Assembly (NCBI GenBank): GCA_015680685.1
Contig: MNCI01016241.1
Coordinates: forward strand, 398,112-462,111
Source of the DNA: Gnetum montanum
Taxonomy: Eukaryota > Streptophyta > Gnetopsida > Gnetales > Gnetaceae
Direction: 5' to 3'
DNA: 64,000 bases
How positions within the stretch are numbered: position 1 is the first letter of the stretch; each line of letters starts with the position of its first letter. Under the pieces are notes generated by a model, which had not been told where the DNA came from, made no database searches, and worked only from the letters and a program-made list of their open reading frames with translations. Positions 44,350-55,543 of this stretch are shown here, one piece after another. A program made the position numbers and the translations under genes.

Positions 44350-47300
44350 GTGCAGTAATTTTGTCCCACGATCTTCTAAACTGGTGAGCCAGCATGGCAG
44401 GTGAGGGGATAGCTATCCCTCTAAAGACCTAATCATTCCTAGCACGCTAGAGGGTCCATAAGATAGAAAGCATCTGCAAATCATTGTAACATTCAAGCGA
44501 GGGGAGGCCAGCCATACTCCAAAAGTTCCTAGCGATGTGGCACTCATGCACGAAGTGTTTGTGCATCTCGTCACGTTGATTGCACATTGAGTAGATGGTA
44601 TTAATGTGCATGCCACGTGCCTACAGACATGTTCGTATGGGAAGTGCCTCATTCAGGACCATCCAAAAAGCCTTAATATTTTTTAGCAGGCAGCCTTTTC
44701 ATAGGCACTTCCAATGAGGATACTCCAGGAATTGGCTTTTGAGCAATTCACAGGGGTGCAATGTGGTCTCGTCCTCATGGGTGAGGATGTGGACATGCGC
44801 ATAGATTTGGCACTAGACTAGGGAGTCAAGCGTGGTAGCCTCCCAGGGTCGGTATTTCTGTACCAATATTTACACCCGTTGGGGGGGTCATTGGATGGTG
44901 ATGAGCGATGAGGTACCCCTACACTCAACCATACAAATACGAGCATTCACACACGATCTGGTCGAACTCCATGGATAGGCTAGTTATGGTATCTAAATAG
45001 TTACACATTGATCGCAGTCTACTGTCTTCCCACTTGGACTAGTATTTGCTTTGTCACGTATGGTTTAGTCTAGAGTGAGGTGTATGATGTGATCCTAAAT
45101 TAATGCTACTCCTAGAGACAATGGAAAATAATCTTGGTTAAACTAATGAGTAATAGGAAATGAGGTCTAAACTAACCTAAGTATCATGAGCATTCGTTCC
45201 TTAATCATCCGTACACATCTTGGACCTCGTGCACAACTACTACTGGGATTACCAAGCGTAGATCCTAGGCACGCTACTGGGTTACCAAGTAGTCACACTT
45301 AAATGCTCGTGGTTAAGTCGTACTCATTCCACATTTAACAATAGGAATAGTAAATGATGATAAAGAAATATTAACTAAGAGAACAATAAATAACAATAAC
45401 AATTGACAATAATAATTAAGAAATTAAAACTAAGTGAATGCTACAATGATGAAGTAATCTCGATCTTTATTTTCAATCATGTTCACGTCCAAGTACGTCA
45501 CACTCGAATAAAGGTGTCATACAATTACAAGCATCACACTGCAGCCATGCACTTGGGAAAATAATCTAACTCCTACGAAAAAAATGCAAGAGGTTTGTTT
45601 CAACTAACTCAAAGCTTCCCAAATGAGGCGGAAGGCCCTCTTATTTATAGGCCGGGATAAGCGGCTGTGTAAACGGGGCCACATCGACACAAGAAGGCTA
45701 TGTTGATGGGCCTGCATCAATGCGGTCGCGTATACGGGGCCCTGTATACATGGCCTAGTCGACGCATCGACTATATAGTGCTTCATCAGACGACATGAAG
45801 ATTCTGTGGAGAAGTTGCTACCTGCCCAAGGCAGCCTTGAAAGCAAATTGAAGGATGCCGACACTACCCATCTAGTGGGGGCATGTGATCTTCTCCCAAG
45901 AAACCATGTGCATCTTCTATCCATCCTTACCCCCAGACCACACAAAATCATGAGTGCTCATGTCAATGCGCTACATGATGCTAGACGACAGTGTGGCCAT
46001 GAAGGCGACAAATCTCACTATGGCTGCCAGCACAGTAGTCGCCAACATGATCTTCCCTTTGTGGGACAGGAACCTGTTCACCCAGTGAGCCGTGTGCATT
46101 TGAAGTTTTATTATGAGCACCTGCTAGGTTCGCTGTTTGTGCCAGTTGTGCATTGGCATTCCTAGGTTTGTGTCCTCCTGGCTCCCCGAAAGAATCCCCA
46201 AGATTTGGATGATCTTAGTGCTAACACTGGGGTGGGTATGGGTTAGGTATATTGCAGACTTTCCTGCGTTGGTGGTCAACCCCACTTCCCTCTTCATCTT
46301 GTCCATTGCCGGCAAGAGTGCTCAAGCTTGGGGCACGGCGGCATGGGTGAAGATCATCGTATCGTCAGCATAGCGGGTAGTTAAGCATCTGATTCTGTGG
46401 ATGTCTAGACCATGGACACCTTCCTCCATGCAGTATGTTTGTAGGAGGTCCATCACCAAGAGAAAAAGGACTAGGGACAAGGGGTCTCCTTAGCGCAGCC
46501 TACGACCTATGCCTTGGAATCCCCAGAGGTGTCCATCAATGTCTAGTAAATAATGTCCTCTCTTTTGAATCTGGAGGCAAAAGTCCACGAATGATTTTGT
46601 AAACCCTTTTCCCCACATTACAGTCTTGAGGGTGGTCCAGCTTATAGAGTCATAAGCCTTTGTGATATCTAATTTGATGCAAAGTCCAGGGAATCTGGTA
46701 ATTTTAAGAGAGTGCTAGATTTCCTATAGGAGCAGCACTTGATCCTGGAGATGACGGCCTTTGATGAACCCAGCCTGGTGCTGCCTAACCAGACGTGGCA
46801 TGAGGAGCACCATCCTGGCAACCACCATCCATGAGAAAAGTCTTAGGAAGGAGTTACAAATTCCAATGGGGTGGAAATGTCCTGGAGATGTGGGGTTGGC
46901 CATCTTCGGGAGTAAGACCATGTGGGAGCAGTTGATTTCCTTACAAACCTATTGCTAGGCCAACATCCAATTAAAGGCATCAAGTAGATACTGCCTAATC
47001 AAGTCTTTGAATTCGTGGAAGAATTCGATGGGCCATCCATCTGGTCCTGGGGCTATATTCGCCGGCATGGCCTACATAGCAGCATGGAGTTCGACGTTGG
47101 AGAAAGGTTGCATGAGGCGCTGGTTATCGAATGGGGTAAGGTTCTGTGAGATAGAGAGGGAGATGGGATCCATGTTTTTCCATTTCCAAATTTGTTGTTA
47201 GTAGTGTAGTAGGGTGTTCGGGCCATAAGATGAGTTAGGTTGTTCCCCATTACCCAGGCTGTGAATCAGGCACTGCAATTGGTGGTGGGTCCCCCAGTGT

Positions 47301-48376
47301 GCCTTAGCCATGACAACGAAGAATTTTTTATGTCTGTCACTAGCCTTGAGCCACTATATATGAGCTCTTTAATGCTAGTATTCCTCCTCTTCTTGGTCTA
47401 AGGTCTGCAGCTCCACTAAGAGGGCAAGTTCCTCTTGAGCAAAATCGATGCCACATTCTTGTTGGTTCTGGATGTCCTATAGGTGTGATTACAGTTATGT
47501 CCTATACCCCTTGAAGCTATACTTATCCTCCATGGTGAGGGCCTTGATTTGACGTTTGAGTGTCTGAAGGCCATTCTTGAAGAAATCACATGGTTCCTAT
47601 GTATCGTTATACCTTAACCAGATAGACTGCACAAGCTCACCCAGCCATGGCTTAGTCAGCTAGGTTCTTTCAAATCTGAACAGGCGTGGGGCCCTGGAAA
47701 CATCTATCATCAGGTGACAGACAATGGCTCTATGATCTGAGGCCACACGGTCCCAACCGTAGGCATGGACCTCCCATTCTAGCATCAATGCCAAGTTGAC
47801 CCAAACCCTGTTGATGCAGGATTGAACCCATGCAGCTCCCTGCCACCTATTGCTCCACATGTACCTACATCCCTTAATCTCCAGGTCTATGAGGTCCATA
47901 CGATGCACTAGGTCCATGCACTCTTATTCCCCCAAGGGCTCTGATGTAGAATCCCCAAACTTTTCCCACTAGTATAACCGTTGGTTAAAGTCCCCAATGA
48001 GGAGCCATATGGACCCATGGGTTATTAGCCCCATCACCTGGGATAACTCCCAAATGTGGTCTCACCACACCTGGGCCTCGTAAACATTGGTAACCTAGAC
48101 ATTTGATCTCAGTAGGTGCACCGTGCTGTTCCAGTCCGATGCATCAAGCAGGGACAAGGAAGTCCTGGTGAGGATAATGAGACTACCAGCCTGTCCCCAG
48201 CTAGGCACCAGGTGACTGCACCATCCCTTCCAATGTAAAGCCTAATTTTTCAACTGTCATAATTTTGTCTCTTGGAGACACACCACGTCGCACCCCTTGG
48301 TGCGTACCATTCTTTTCAGAGTATTTCTCTTATATAGGGTACCCTGTCCCTGACAATTCCAGGATAGAATCATCAT
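44350..48376 (-). pseudogene. LINE ORF2: endonuclease, reverse transcriptase and zinc finger (broken)
   Basis: It starts MMILSWNCQG at 48376, the usual L1-type opening, then CLQETK, GDFN (near 47990-48005) and SDHRAIV (near 47720) of the APE-type endonuclease. The RT follows with GHFHPIGICN, HQAGFIKGRH (near 46770-46900) and YADDTMIF (YADD at 46361-46372, intact). VNRFLSHKGKIMLATTVLAA and the zf-RVT-like RTCL...MCNQRDEMHKHFVHEC (44470-44640) close it. ORF2 nicks DNA and primes reverse transcription at the target. The reading is cut at 45788/44899 by the solo LTR and resumes after it. Stops and shifts throughout. Confidence 0.85.
44899..45788 (-). repeat. Solo TGATGA-family LTR nested in the LINE
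   Basis: On the minus strand it runs from TGATGAAGCACTATATAG to CATCGCTCATCA. The LINE ORF2 reading stops at one edge and resumes at the other, with no internal retroelement sequence, so it is a solo LTR. Flanking pentamers TCGTC and CCATC differ by two transitions and may be a decayed duplication. U3 palindromes use GTATAC, GTCGAC and ATCAAC words around GGGCCC (about 45650-45780). The TATA-like CTATAAATAAG is near 45640. Confidence 0.85.
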
Positions 48377-49784
48377 GGAGAAACAAACAAGCATCTGGGA
48401 TAAACCTCCCGGAGTGTGCGTTGCACTTCCAAGTCAATATCTAGTTGTGTAATCGTTTTCTGGGTGTGGGTGCTATTAGGACGTCCAACCTTGGGTGACA
48501 TCTGGGTTACATCAACCCCCTTCTCATGCCCCCCCCCGGCACAACATCGGACATTTTGGGCTGCGACGAGCCCCTGCTAGTGTTGATCCAATCGCTTAGC
48601 AGTGGTAGCTCCAGCCCCACACACAACGTGTCCACCCCCCTCATCTTGGGGATGTTGGACAAGCCAGTGTAGCCACCCAGTTGTCCAGACTAGATGGAGT
48701 GCCACAAGAAGCTATGCCCTATTTTCCTCGCTGGTTGTCTGGGCCCACAGCCATAGGTCTCCCTCCCTGAGAGGCCCTGGATGTCCCTCCCCCTAGCCCA
48801 CCAAGGCTAGGAGAAACCATGCTGTTGTTGCCCTTGGCCGGGGGCAGCCCCAACCCCAACCCACAATACCCCTGCAAGTTCCGTCAAGCCCTTTTTTGCC
48901 ACCTATCCCTTCTTTCCAATGAGCTTCCAACCACCTTCTCCAAGCTAGGGTGTTGGCTAGCCCTGTTTCGCATGGTTGACCCTGCCAGTGATGCCCGCAG
49001 GCGAGGCCGAGGCCGTAGGTAGTAGGTTTTTGAACTGTACTCAGATCGTTTCCTCCCCTATGTCTATGTCCAACACGATTTCTTCCACATAGTCCTCAGA
49101 GCTCAAGGATCGCCATACACAAAACCTCGAAAAACCCAAATGATCCATCCCTGCAGTGAATGGGTCAAATTTTATAAACTCGCCAAAGAGATCAGCTAGC
49201 GATTTTAGAAAGTCCATCACCCAGTATTCAAGGGGGAGACCATGTAGTCACACCCAAACTGGTGTCTACTCAAAAAGACCCTTATCTCACTGTGCCCTCG
49301 GGTGCCAAGGTGCCAGCGCCAATCCCTATGCCCCATAAAACTAGGGCCCTTCCACCAGGACACGCTCACTGTCCATCGTTGAGTCAAAGCAAAATAGGAG
49401 ATGGTCGTCAGCCAGGCTTTTGGCTGTCACCGTGTCCAGCCCCCAAACCAACCAAACCCATCGCCGAATCAAGTCCATCCACGTCTACGTGTCCTCCGAC
49501 ATGAACTTGCTGAGCAAGCTGCATTCTAACTGTTCCAGGGTGCTGGCAACTGGGAAACCAACCTTTAGCCTCATCATCGAACCCTTGTGCGAGTAGGTCT
49601 CAAACTCCCTGGGGCCTTTTAGCGTGGCCAGCGGGGTTGCTTACCTTTCCTCACATGCTTCACTCGAATCGAGGCCATCGTCGATCTATGTACCCACGTC
49701 CACCTGTGTCTCCACATTTACCTATGCCCTCTGATGTGAGTAAAAACATTCCTGCCCTCTTCCTTAGCCTCAAGATCTATTCTC
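48377..49784 (-). pseudogene. LINE 5' region and ORF1 (broken)
   Basis: The minus strand near 49640-49480 reads VGFPVASTLEQLECSLLSKF and EDTWTW, reminiscent of the N-terminal domain of plant LINE ORF1 proteins (DUF4283-like). Near 49150-49020 it reads FSRFCVWRSLSSEDYVEEIV, followed by a Gly/Pro-rich tail up to the ORF2 start. ORF1 is the RNA-binding chaperone of LINEs. Too broken to give exact ends. Confidence 0.5.
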
Positions 49785-49799
49785 TCATGAATCACAAAT
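49785..49799. repeat. LINE target-site duplication, right copy
   Basis: TCATGAATCACAAAT; see 43071-43085. Confidence 0.85.
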
Positions 49800-49974
49800 A
49801 TTATCAAAGTATCAACTAATGTGTTATAAAAACATGACATGTGAATCAAAGTACAAGTTAAGAATGAACAAACAAGTTCCTTGGTCATTTATAGATAAGG
49901 AATAAGATGAGGCACTTTGCTATCATATTCATCATTAACTTGGTTTATAATGAGATAAGAGCCATCATAAATAG
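49785..49974 (-). pseudogene. Element F RNase H, C-terminal piece
   Basis: The minus strand from 49974 reads YDGSYLIINQVNDEYDSKVP, then HLIPYL-x-MTKELVCSF and NTLVDTLI. It matches the end of Tat/Athila-type RNase H (the expected 'GDS' is DGS). Element D interrupts it at 49974/55501. The LINE duplication lies at its other end (49785-49799). Confidence 0.75.
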
Positions 49975-51078
49975 TGGAGCAGGTTTATCCCATAATTAAA
50001 TCACCTTCAATGCACTAAATCTCAATATTATGCAAAGACAAATCTTTTTCTTGAAAACAAGAAAACTAATTGTCTTTAATTAATTTATTAGAAAATTACA
50101 ATAAGTTTCATAAAACCCACAACATCCAAAACCTATCATACTCAACTGATATTGCATAGCATGAGGCCTTATAAGAACACAATGGTTGTTCTCAATGTAA
50201 GACACAACCAATAGGAATCTCTCCCACAACCTAGGACTGAGATCTCTACTCACAAGTGAGATACGAGAGGATAGAAAACATATACCAACACATCACAATC
50301 TGACCTTGGAGTTGCATCCACTAATTGCACTCATCCAATGTGTTCACCCACTATTTCTTACTCAGCCCTCTGCTCTTAAGAGCATTTTCTCTAACTCATT
50401 ATCTAATCAACAATGATGAATACATCAATATTTTTGTCCAAACAGAAGATAAGAATCCTAGAAACCTTTCCTCAACTCATCCTAAGGTTTTACAATTGTT
50501 TTCCAAGTCTTCTTACCTTTTCCATGATTGTTTCCATCTTTCTCCATTGCATTCCAGTTGTTTCTTGAATTGGGATGAATGTATTTGGAAGTTTTTCCAT
50601 CTTTCTGGGTCATCTCTAATCTCACTAGAATGTCTCTTGCAAAAACCTAGCTCTTAACTAAGACATCTGCTATTTTTCTGGGACATCCCATATGGTTCCA
50701 AGATGTTCTAGGTTCTAGTGTGATGTCTTGCTTGAGATGTTGCTTGCACAATTGGAATGTCTTAACTGGGATATCCCAATTTTTGGTGGGATGCCTCACT
50801 TACAAGGGCTAAATTGAAGAATTCTTGTTTTAATGTTTGGAACCTCTAGATACCTCCAAAAAAGTTCCTATAGGTCCTGGAACCCCCTAAACTCATCAAA
50901 ATGAGCCCAAAACACCCCAAAATATGCCAAAACATCTAGGAATCATCATTAAAAAAATCAACACAAGAAGACACACATTAATAGGACATACTCATTCATG
51001 TCTTCTTCAAACTTGAAACTTACAAAAACAACTTATAAAATAAAGCATAAAGAAATTAGGAGAGGTGTTCCTACACCA
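49975..51078 (-). repeat. 3' LTR of element D
   Basis: The minus strand starts TGGTGTAGGAACACC and ends CCTGCTCCA. It aligns with 54370-55500. Near 50680-50810 the U3 has repeated GGACATCCC, GATGTCTTG, GAGATGTTG and GGGATATCCC words, an array of half-palindromes. Confidence 0.85.
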
Positions 51079-51093
51079 GCTTTCGTGCCCTTT
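51079..51093 (-). other. Polypurine tract of element D
   Basis: The minus strand reads AAAGGGCACGAAAGC directly before the 3' LTR. Confidence 0.75.
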
Positions 51094-51239
51094 AAAAATT
51101 AAACTGATGTGAACAAGAAAGTAGGAGTATACGTGATCTCCCACTTAACAAGTTTGGTCTCATGGACCCATACAACATCATCAATAGAATGATCCTTCCA
51201 ATGGATCAAATATTCATCCCTCTTGACTCCTTGAGTGCT

Positions 51240-51900
51240 AGAATCTTTCCTCCACTTGAGTATGATTACCTTCCTCTACATTGAGGGCTTGGACTGATCA
51301 ATAGTCCCATTCAACTCATTAATGCCACCTTGTATGGTCTCCTCATCAGCTGGTCCATGATAGTGCATATTTAAAATACTAAATACAAAAGACCTACCAA
51401 CATCATTTGGTAATCCAATCTCAAAATAATTATCATTAACTTTAGCCTTGATTTTGAAAGTCCTCATCTTCTTAGCTTTCAATTTGGAGAAGTTAATACC
51501 TATCAATCACTTCTTCTTCAAGTGCACCCAAACCAAGTCAACAATAGCAAAATTAGGCTTCTACTTACCCTCATTCCTCTTGAGGACTCTTTCTTTAGCC
51601 TTCTTCTTAAGATTTGATTTCACTTGTGCATGGAGATTCCTCATCTCTTGCACAAAATTAGCACTAAGTTGAGCTTCACCATCAAAGCTCTTCAAAGTGT
51701 CCACCATCTTTGAACAAAACCCATAGTTCACCTCAAATGGGCTTTTGCCAATAGTAACATGAAAAGCATCCTTCTTCTTAGTGTTGAAAAGTCTCTTACT
51801 AATCATTCCTCCATCATCAAAATCACAATGCATATTGCATTCATGTTGTCCATCCAGTTCATATCTAATATAGTCAATTTCATTACTATTAATCTCCATA
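51240..51900 (-). pseudogene. Element D integrase C-terminal remnant
   Basis: The minus strand reads GKSPFEVNYGFCSKMVDTLK, then AQLSANFVQEMRNLHAQVKS, and further on FKIKAKVNDNYFEIGLPNDV. These match the 'SPFEVVYG' block and the 'I-x-DN-x-Y-x-I-x-LP' block that follow the catalytic core of plant gypsy integrases. The core itself is absent. Confidence 0.75.
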
Positions 51901-52619
51901 TTAACATCAATAATGATCTTCTCATAGTGAATAATACTATAGCCATAATCATAGGAAAATTACCATTATTAGTATTTCTTCCAAAGCTACATTGCTTCCA
52001 TCATGTACAACATATTTCAAAACTTCATCACAATCATCACAACGATCATGATGCTCATCATCATAATGGAACAAACCACTACCAAGTTGAAGTGAAAAAA
52101 TAGAATCCAACACACTAGGTTCCACATAAGAGACATTACTACCATCTTCAAGGTAAAGCTTAGACTCACTTACCTCTTCATGGCTTCTCTTATCCATCTT
52201 TGGTTTAACTTAATCTTTAACAGGTGGCTGTTTGCTCTCTCAAAGCTCAAAGATTTAAGATTCAACGTAGAAGTATCCAACTCCAATGGTTTTTCCTATT
52301 TCAATGAATTATCAATAGCTTCTACAATCCACTTTGGAGGTACCAACTCAAAAGGTAAATCCTTTCCCATGGCTTGAACATTAGATTCATCACCCAAGCA
52401 ATCATTCTTCCACATACCTTGGCTAGAAGAATCACCTCTTTCCCATGAGATAACCTCAACTTGACAAGAAATCTTCTTTTCATTACCACAAGATATAGAA
52501 TAATTTCATAAAGAATGAGTATCGTACCCTCTAGTGATGCTCTTGATCCTTCTTGAGGAAGTCCCTTGATATTTTCCACTTCTTCAATCTTGATCTTTCA
52601 CCTCCCATAACTTATGAGC
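51901..52619 (-). other. Element D region without recognised domain (deletion zone)
   Basis: A broken acidic frame (for example RCDDCDEVLKYVVHDGSNVA near 52000) lies where RT and RNase H would be expected. I do not recognise it. Confidence 0.35.
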
Positions 52620-54301
52620 TAAGAACTCTTCTTGATCAGCATCATACACCATCTTGGGTTGTGAAGATCTTATGGTATTTTTTATGAAGTTCTTGTTTCC
52701 CTCTTCTAAAACCTTTAAGTATTGAGAACTCCCTTGATCAATAAGAGACTCTCAAGAACTCCTTTTCTCATTGATTTCTACTTCACTAGATGNGTACATT
52801 GTTCCCTCATCTCTTGGGAAAAATCTTTAGACAACCAATGCACCTTATAGGGTCTTAGATGAGGATTAGTTACCAAACCCAATCTAGTAACTACCCTAGA
52901 TGAAATAACATTTTTTTGGGGTTCCAAATCAACAAAAATATGAATCCATTCCTTAGTAAGTAAATAACTAGTCCTTATCCGAAACAAAAATTTTCTATTA
53001 GGATCATCCACTCTATTGATATTCCCCATGCATGCACAAGAGTTTAATTTAGAAACATCCTTAATTTTTGGAGCATTAGGATTACCTCTTTGAAGAGCTT
53101 GGCTTAATGTCTCCTCCACCTTCATGGTTTGCACAATTTTACCCTTGGCTACCTTGTGAAGTGGACATTCCCATTGCTTATATCCTCATTCTCCACATTT
53201 GAAGCACTAAGTTTTTAATGAGCTACATTAACCTTTGCCTCCCATGCCTTGGTCCTTCTTGGCTTTACAATTCTCATCACCTCTTTCAATCTTCTTGTCT
53301 TAGCTACCCTTCGTATCTTTAGATTTAGACTTGGACCCCTTATCAGATCTAGGTCCCTTCTTCTTCACCTTGGAAGTTTGTTTGTGCCTATTTCCAAATC
53401 CATCTAATTTATTGTCAACCTTGAGTGCCAAATCATAAATCTCATCAAATTTTTATGGCTAATAAAAGCAAAACTCCTGTTAGTATGTCATTTTTAGACC
53501 TCTTAAAAATATTGAAGCTTTTTCATACTCCTCCTAATTTGCCTTAGATTAATGGAATAGATCATGAAGTTTGATGTAGAATTCTTTGACATTCTTATCA
53601 CCTTGCCTTAGTAATTTCAACTTCATAATGGTTTCTTGTCTCTAACGAGATTGCTCAAATTTCTTGTTCAACCTATATTTCATCATATCCCAATCTATGA
53701 TAGGTTGACCATTTCATCTTTCATAACCTTGGGACTTCTTTTCCCATGCAGTATAAGCCATACCTTCTAATATGAATTCAAAAATAGGCACCCTCAAGTT
53801 ATTCGATGCCTCTTCCAACTAGAAATGCTTCTCAAGTGTCTTCATCCAACTTGCAAAAGCATTGGTGCCATCTACACCATTGAAAGTCTTCAACTCTCCA
53901 TATGAAAGTCTTGCAGCATTTCTGAATGCTCTCACAAGCCTTACCTCATCTTCCTTGTCAAGTTTACGTAAAGAAGAAGTATTGAACATTGTTGAAGTTC
54001 TTGAACTTCTCATATGAGGAATAGGATTCCTTCCCATCATAATCCTTGGTTGATGGTTTTCTACACTCCCATAGCTAAATTGTCCTTCCTCTTTCTCTAC
54101 TCTATCTCCACCTAGTTGTGAAAATTTTTCATCTAAACATACATGCTCTTCATCTCCGTGTGTTGAAATATGGCTAGGATTGGCATTTTGGTCTACCTAT
54201 GCATTGATTTCATCCAATTGAGCAACCATCATCTAAAAGGTAGACTTCAAGCTTTCCATGTCCTAATTTAGATCTTGCACCTATTTCTTCTTGGATGTCA
54301 T
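52620..54301 (-). pseudogene. Element D gag and protease-like region (broken)
   Basis: It starts MTSKKK at 54301. Then ELKTFNGVDGTNAFASWMKT (about 53830-53900) opens the gag domain, followed by FEQSR-x-RQETIMKLKLLRQG. The zinc knuckle is CFKCGE-x-GYKQWEC (about 53165-53210), where the His is Tyr. Next is a protease-like WIHIFVDLEPQKNVISSRVV followed by RLGLVTNPHLRPYKVHWL (near 52850-52960); the active-site D-S/T-G is DLE. One base at 52793 is undetermined. Many stops. Confidence 0.75.
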
Positions 54302-54350
54302 CTCAAATTAACAAAATCCTCAACCAATTTCCAAGCAACAATAAAACTAA

Positions 54351-54362
54351 GTTCTAATACCA
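54351..54362 (-). other. Primer-binding site of element D (tRNA-iMet type)
   Basis: The minus strand reads TGGTATTAGAAC, two changes from TGGTATCAGAGC, seven bases after the LTR end. Confidence 0.75.
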
Positions 54363-54369
54363 ATAACAT

Positions 54370-55500
54370 TGGAGCAGGTTCACTCCATAATTAAATCACC
54401 TTCAATGCACTATATCTAGATATTATGCACAGATAAAACTTTTTTCTAGAAAACAAGAAAACTAGCTATCTCCAGTTAATTTTCTATAAGATTACAATAG
54501 CTTTCATAAAACCCACAACATCCAAAACCTATCACACTCAACCAATATTGATAAGCACGAGACCCTAAAATCACATAATGGTTGTTCCCAATGCAAGACA
54601 TAACTAATAGAAATATCTCCCATAACCCATGATTGAAATATCTACTTACAAATAAGATATAAAAGAATAGAACACATAGACCAACACACCACAAGTTTAT
54701 CTTGGAGTTGCAATTACCAATTGCACTCACCCAATGTGTTCATCCACTCTTTCTTGCATAGCTCTCCACTCTCAAGAGATTTTTCTCTCACTCATTATTT
54801 AATAGCATTTTCTTTCACTCATTCTCTAATCAACAATGATGAATACATCAATATTTGTGTCAAACTGAAAGATAAAAACCCTAGGAACCTTTTCTTAACT
54901 CATCCTAAAGTTTTCCAAATGTTTTCCAAGTCGTCTCACATTCTCCCTGGTTTTTTTCATCTTTTTTGATTGCATTCCAGCTATTTCTTGAACTAGGATG
55001 GGTGTTGTTGGAAGTTTTCCTACTTATCTAGGTCGTCTTTGATCTCCCTAGGATGTCTCCTACAAAAATCCCTCTCTTGATTGAGATGTTTTCTATTTTT
55101 TTGGGATGTTCCATATGGTTCCAAGACATCCCAAGTTCTAGTGGGATGTCTCACATTAGATGTCACCTACACAACTAGGACATCTCAGCTAGGATATCCT
55201 AGTTTCTAATGGGACATCTCACTTGCTAGGGCTAAATACAAAAAATCTTGTTTTGATATCTAGAACCTTTAGAATGTTTCCAAAAAAGTTCCCATAGGTC
55301 ATAGAACCTCCTAAACTCATCAAAATAAGCCCAAAACATTCTAAAACATGCCAAAACATCTAGGAATCATCATTAACAAAATCAACACAAGAAGACACAC
55401 ATAATAGGACACACTCATCCATGTCTTCTTCAAACCTGAACTTTAAAAAATGACTTGTAGGATAAAGCACAAGGGAATTAGGAGATATGTCCCTACATCA
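54370..55500 (-). repeat. 5' LTR of element D
   Basis: The minus strand runs from TGATGTAGGGACATATC to CCTGCTCCA. It is clearly homologous to 49975-51078 but diverged. The U3 word array (GGGATGTCTC, GGACATCTC, GGATATCC) lies near 55080-55220. Confidence 0.85.
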
Positions 55501-55543
55501 AATAGTAATAATTTTGACTTGGTTTTGTAAAGCTAGTAGAAAA
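55501..55543 (-). pseudogene. Element F RNase H, short middle piece
   Basis: The minus strand reads LLALQNQVKIITI, which joins in frame across element D to YDGSYLIINQV at 49974. Only about 14 codons lie between element D and the next insertion. Confidence 0.65.

Larger units (their letters stand above)
43086..49784 (-). mobile_element. LINE (non-LTR retrotransposon) inserted in element F
   Basis: Flanked by a 15-bp duplication (43071-43085, 49785-49799). The 3' end is at the left: on the minus strand GGGAATAAATTTCACTCG leads to a short A run at 43091-43085. ORF1-like and ORF2 (endonuclease, RT, zinc finger) segments follow in L1-type plant order. A solo LTR (44899-45788) is nested in it. Without that the LINE is about 5.8 kb. 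All frames are broken. It splits the element F pol between RNase H and integrase. Confidence 0.85.
49975..55500 (-). mobile_element. Element D: internally deleted gypsy-like LTR retrotransposon
   Basis: LTRs at 49975-51078 and 54370-55500 flank gag, a protease-like segment and an integrase C-terminus. No RT, RNase H or integrase core is visible between about 52600 and 51900, so it carries a large internal deletion. A perfect 5-bp duplication, AATAG, lies at 49970-49974 and 55501-55505. It is inserted within the element F RNase H coding sequence. Confidence 0.85.

Noticed and set aside
47007-47201. Plus frames inside the LINE
   Set aside because: Antisense of the LINE ORF2 reverse transcriptase, which gives clear motifs on the minus strand.
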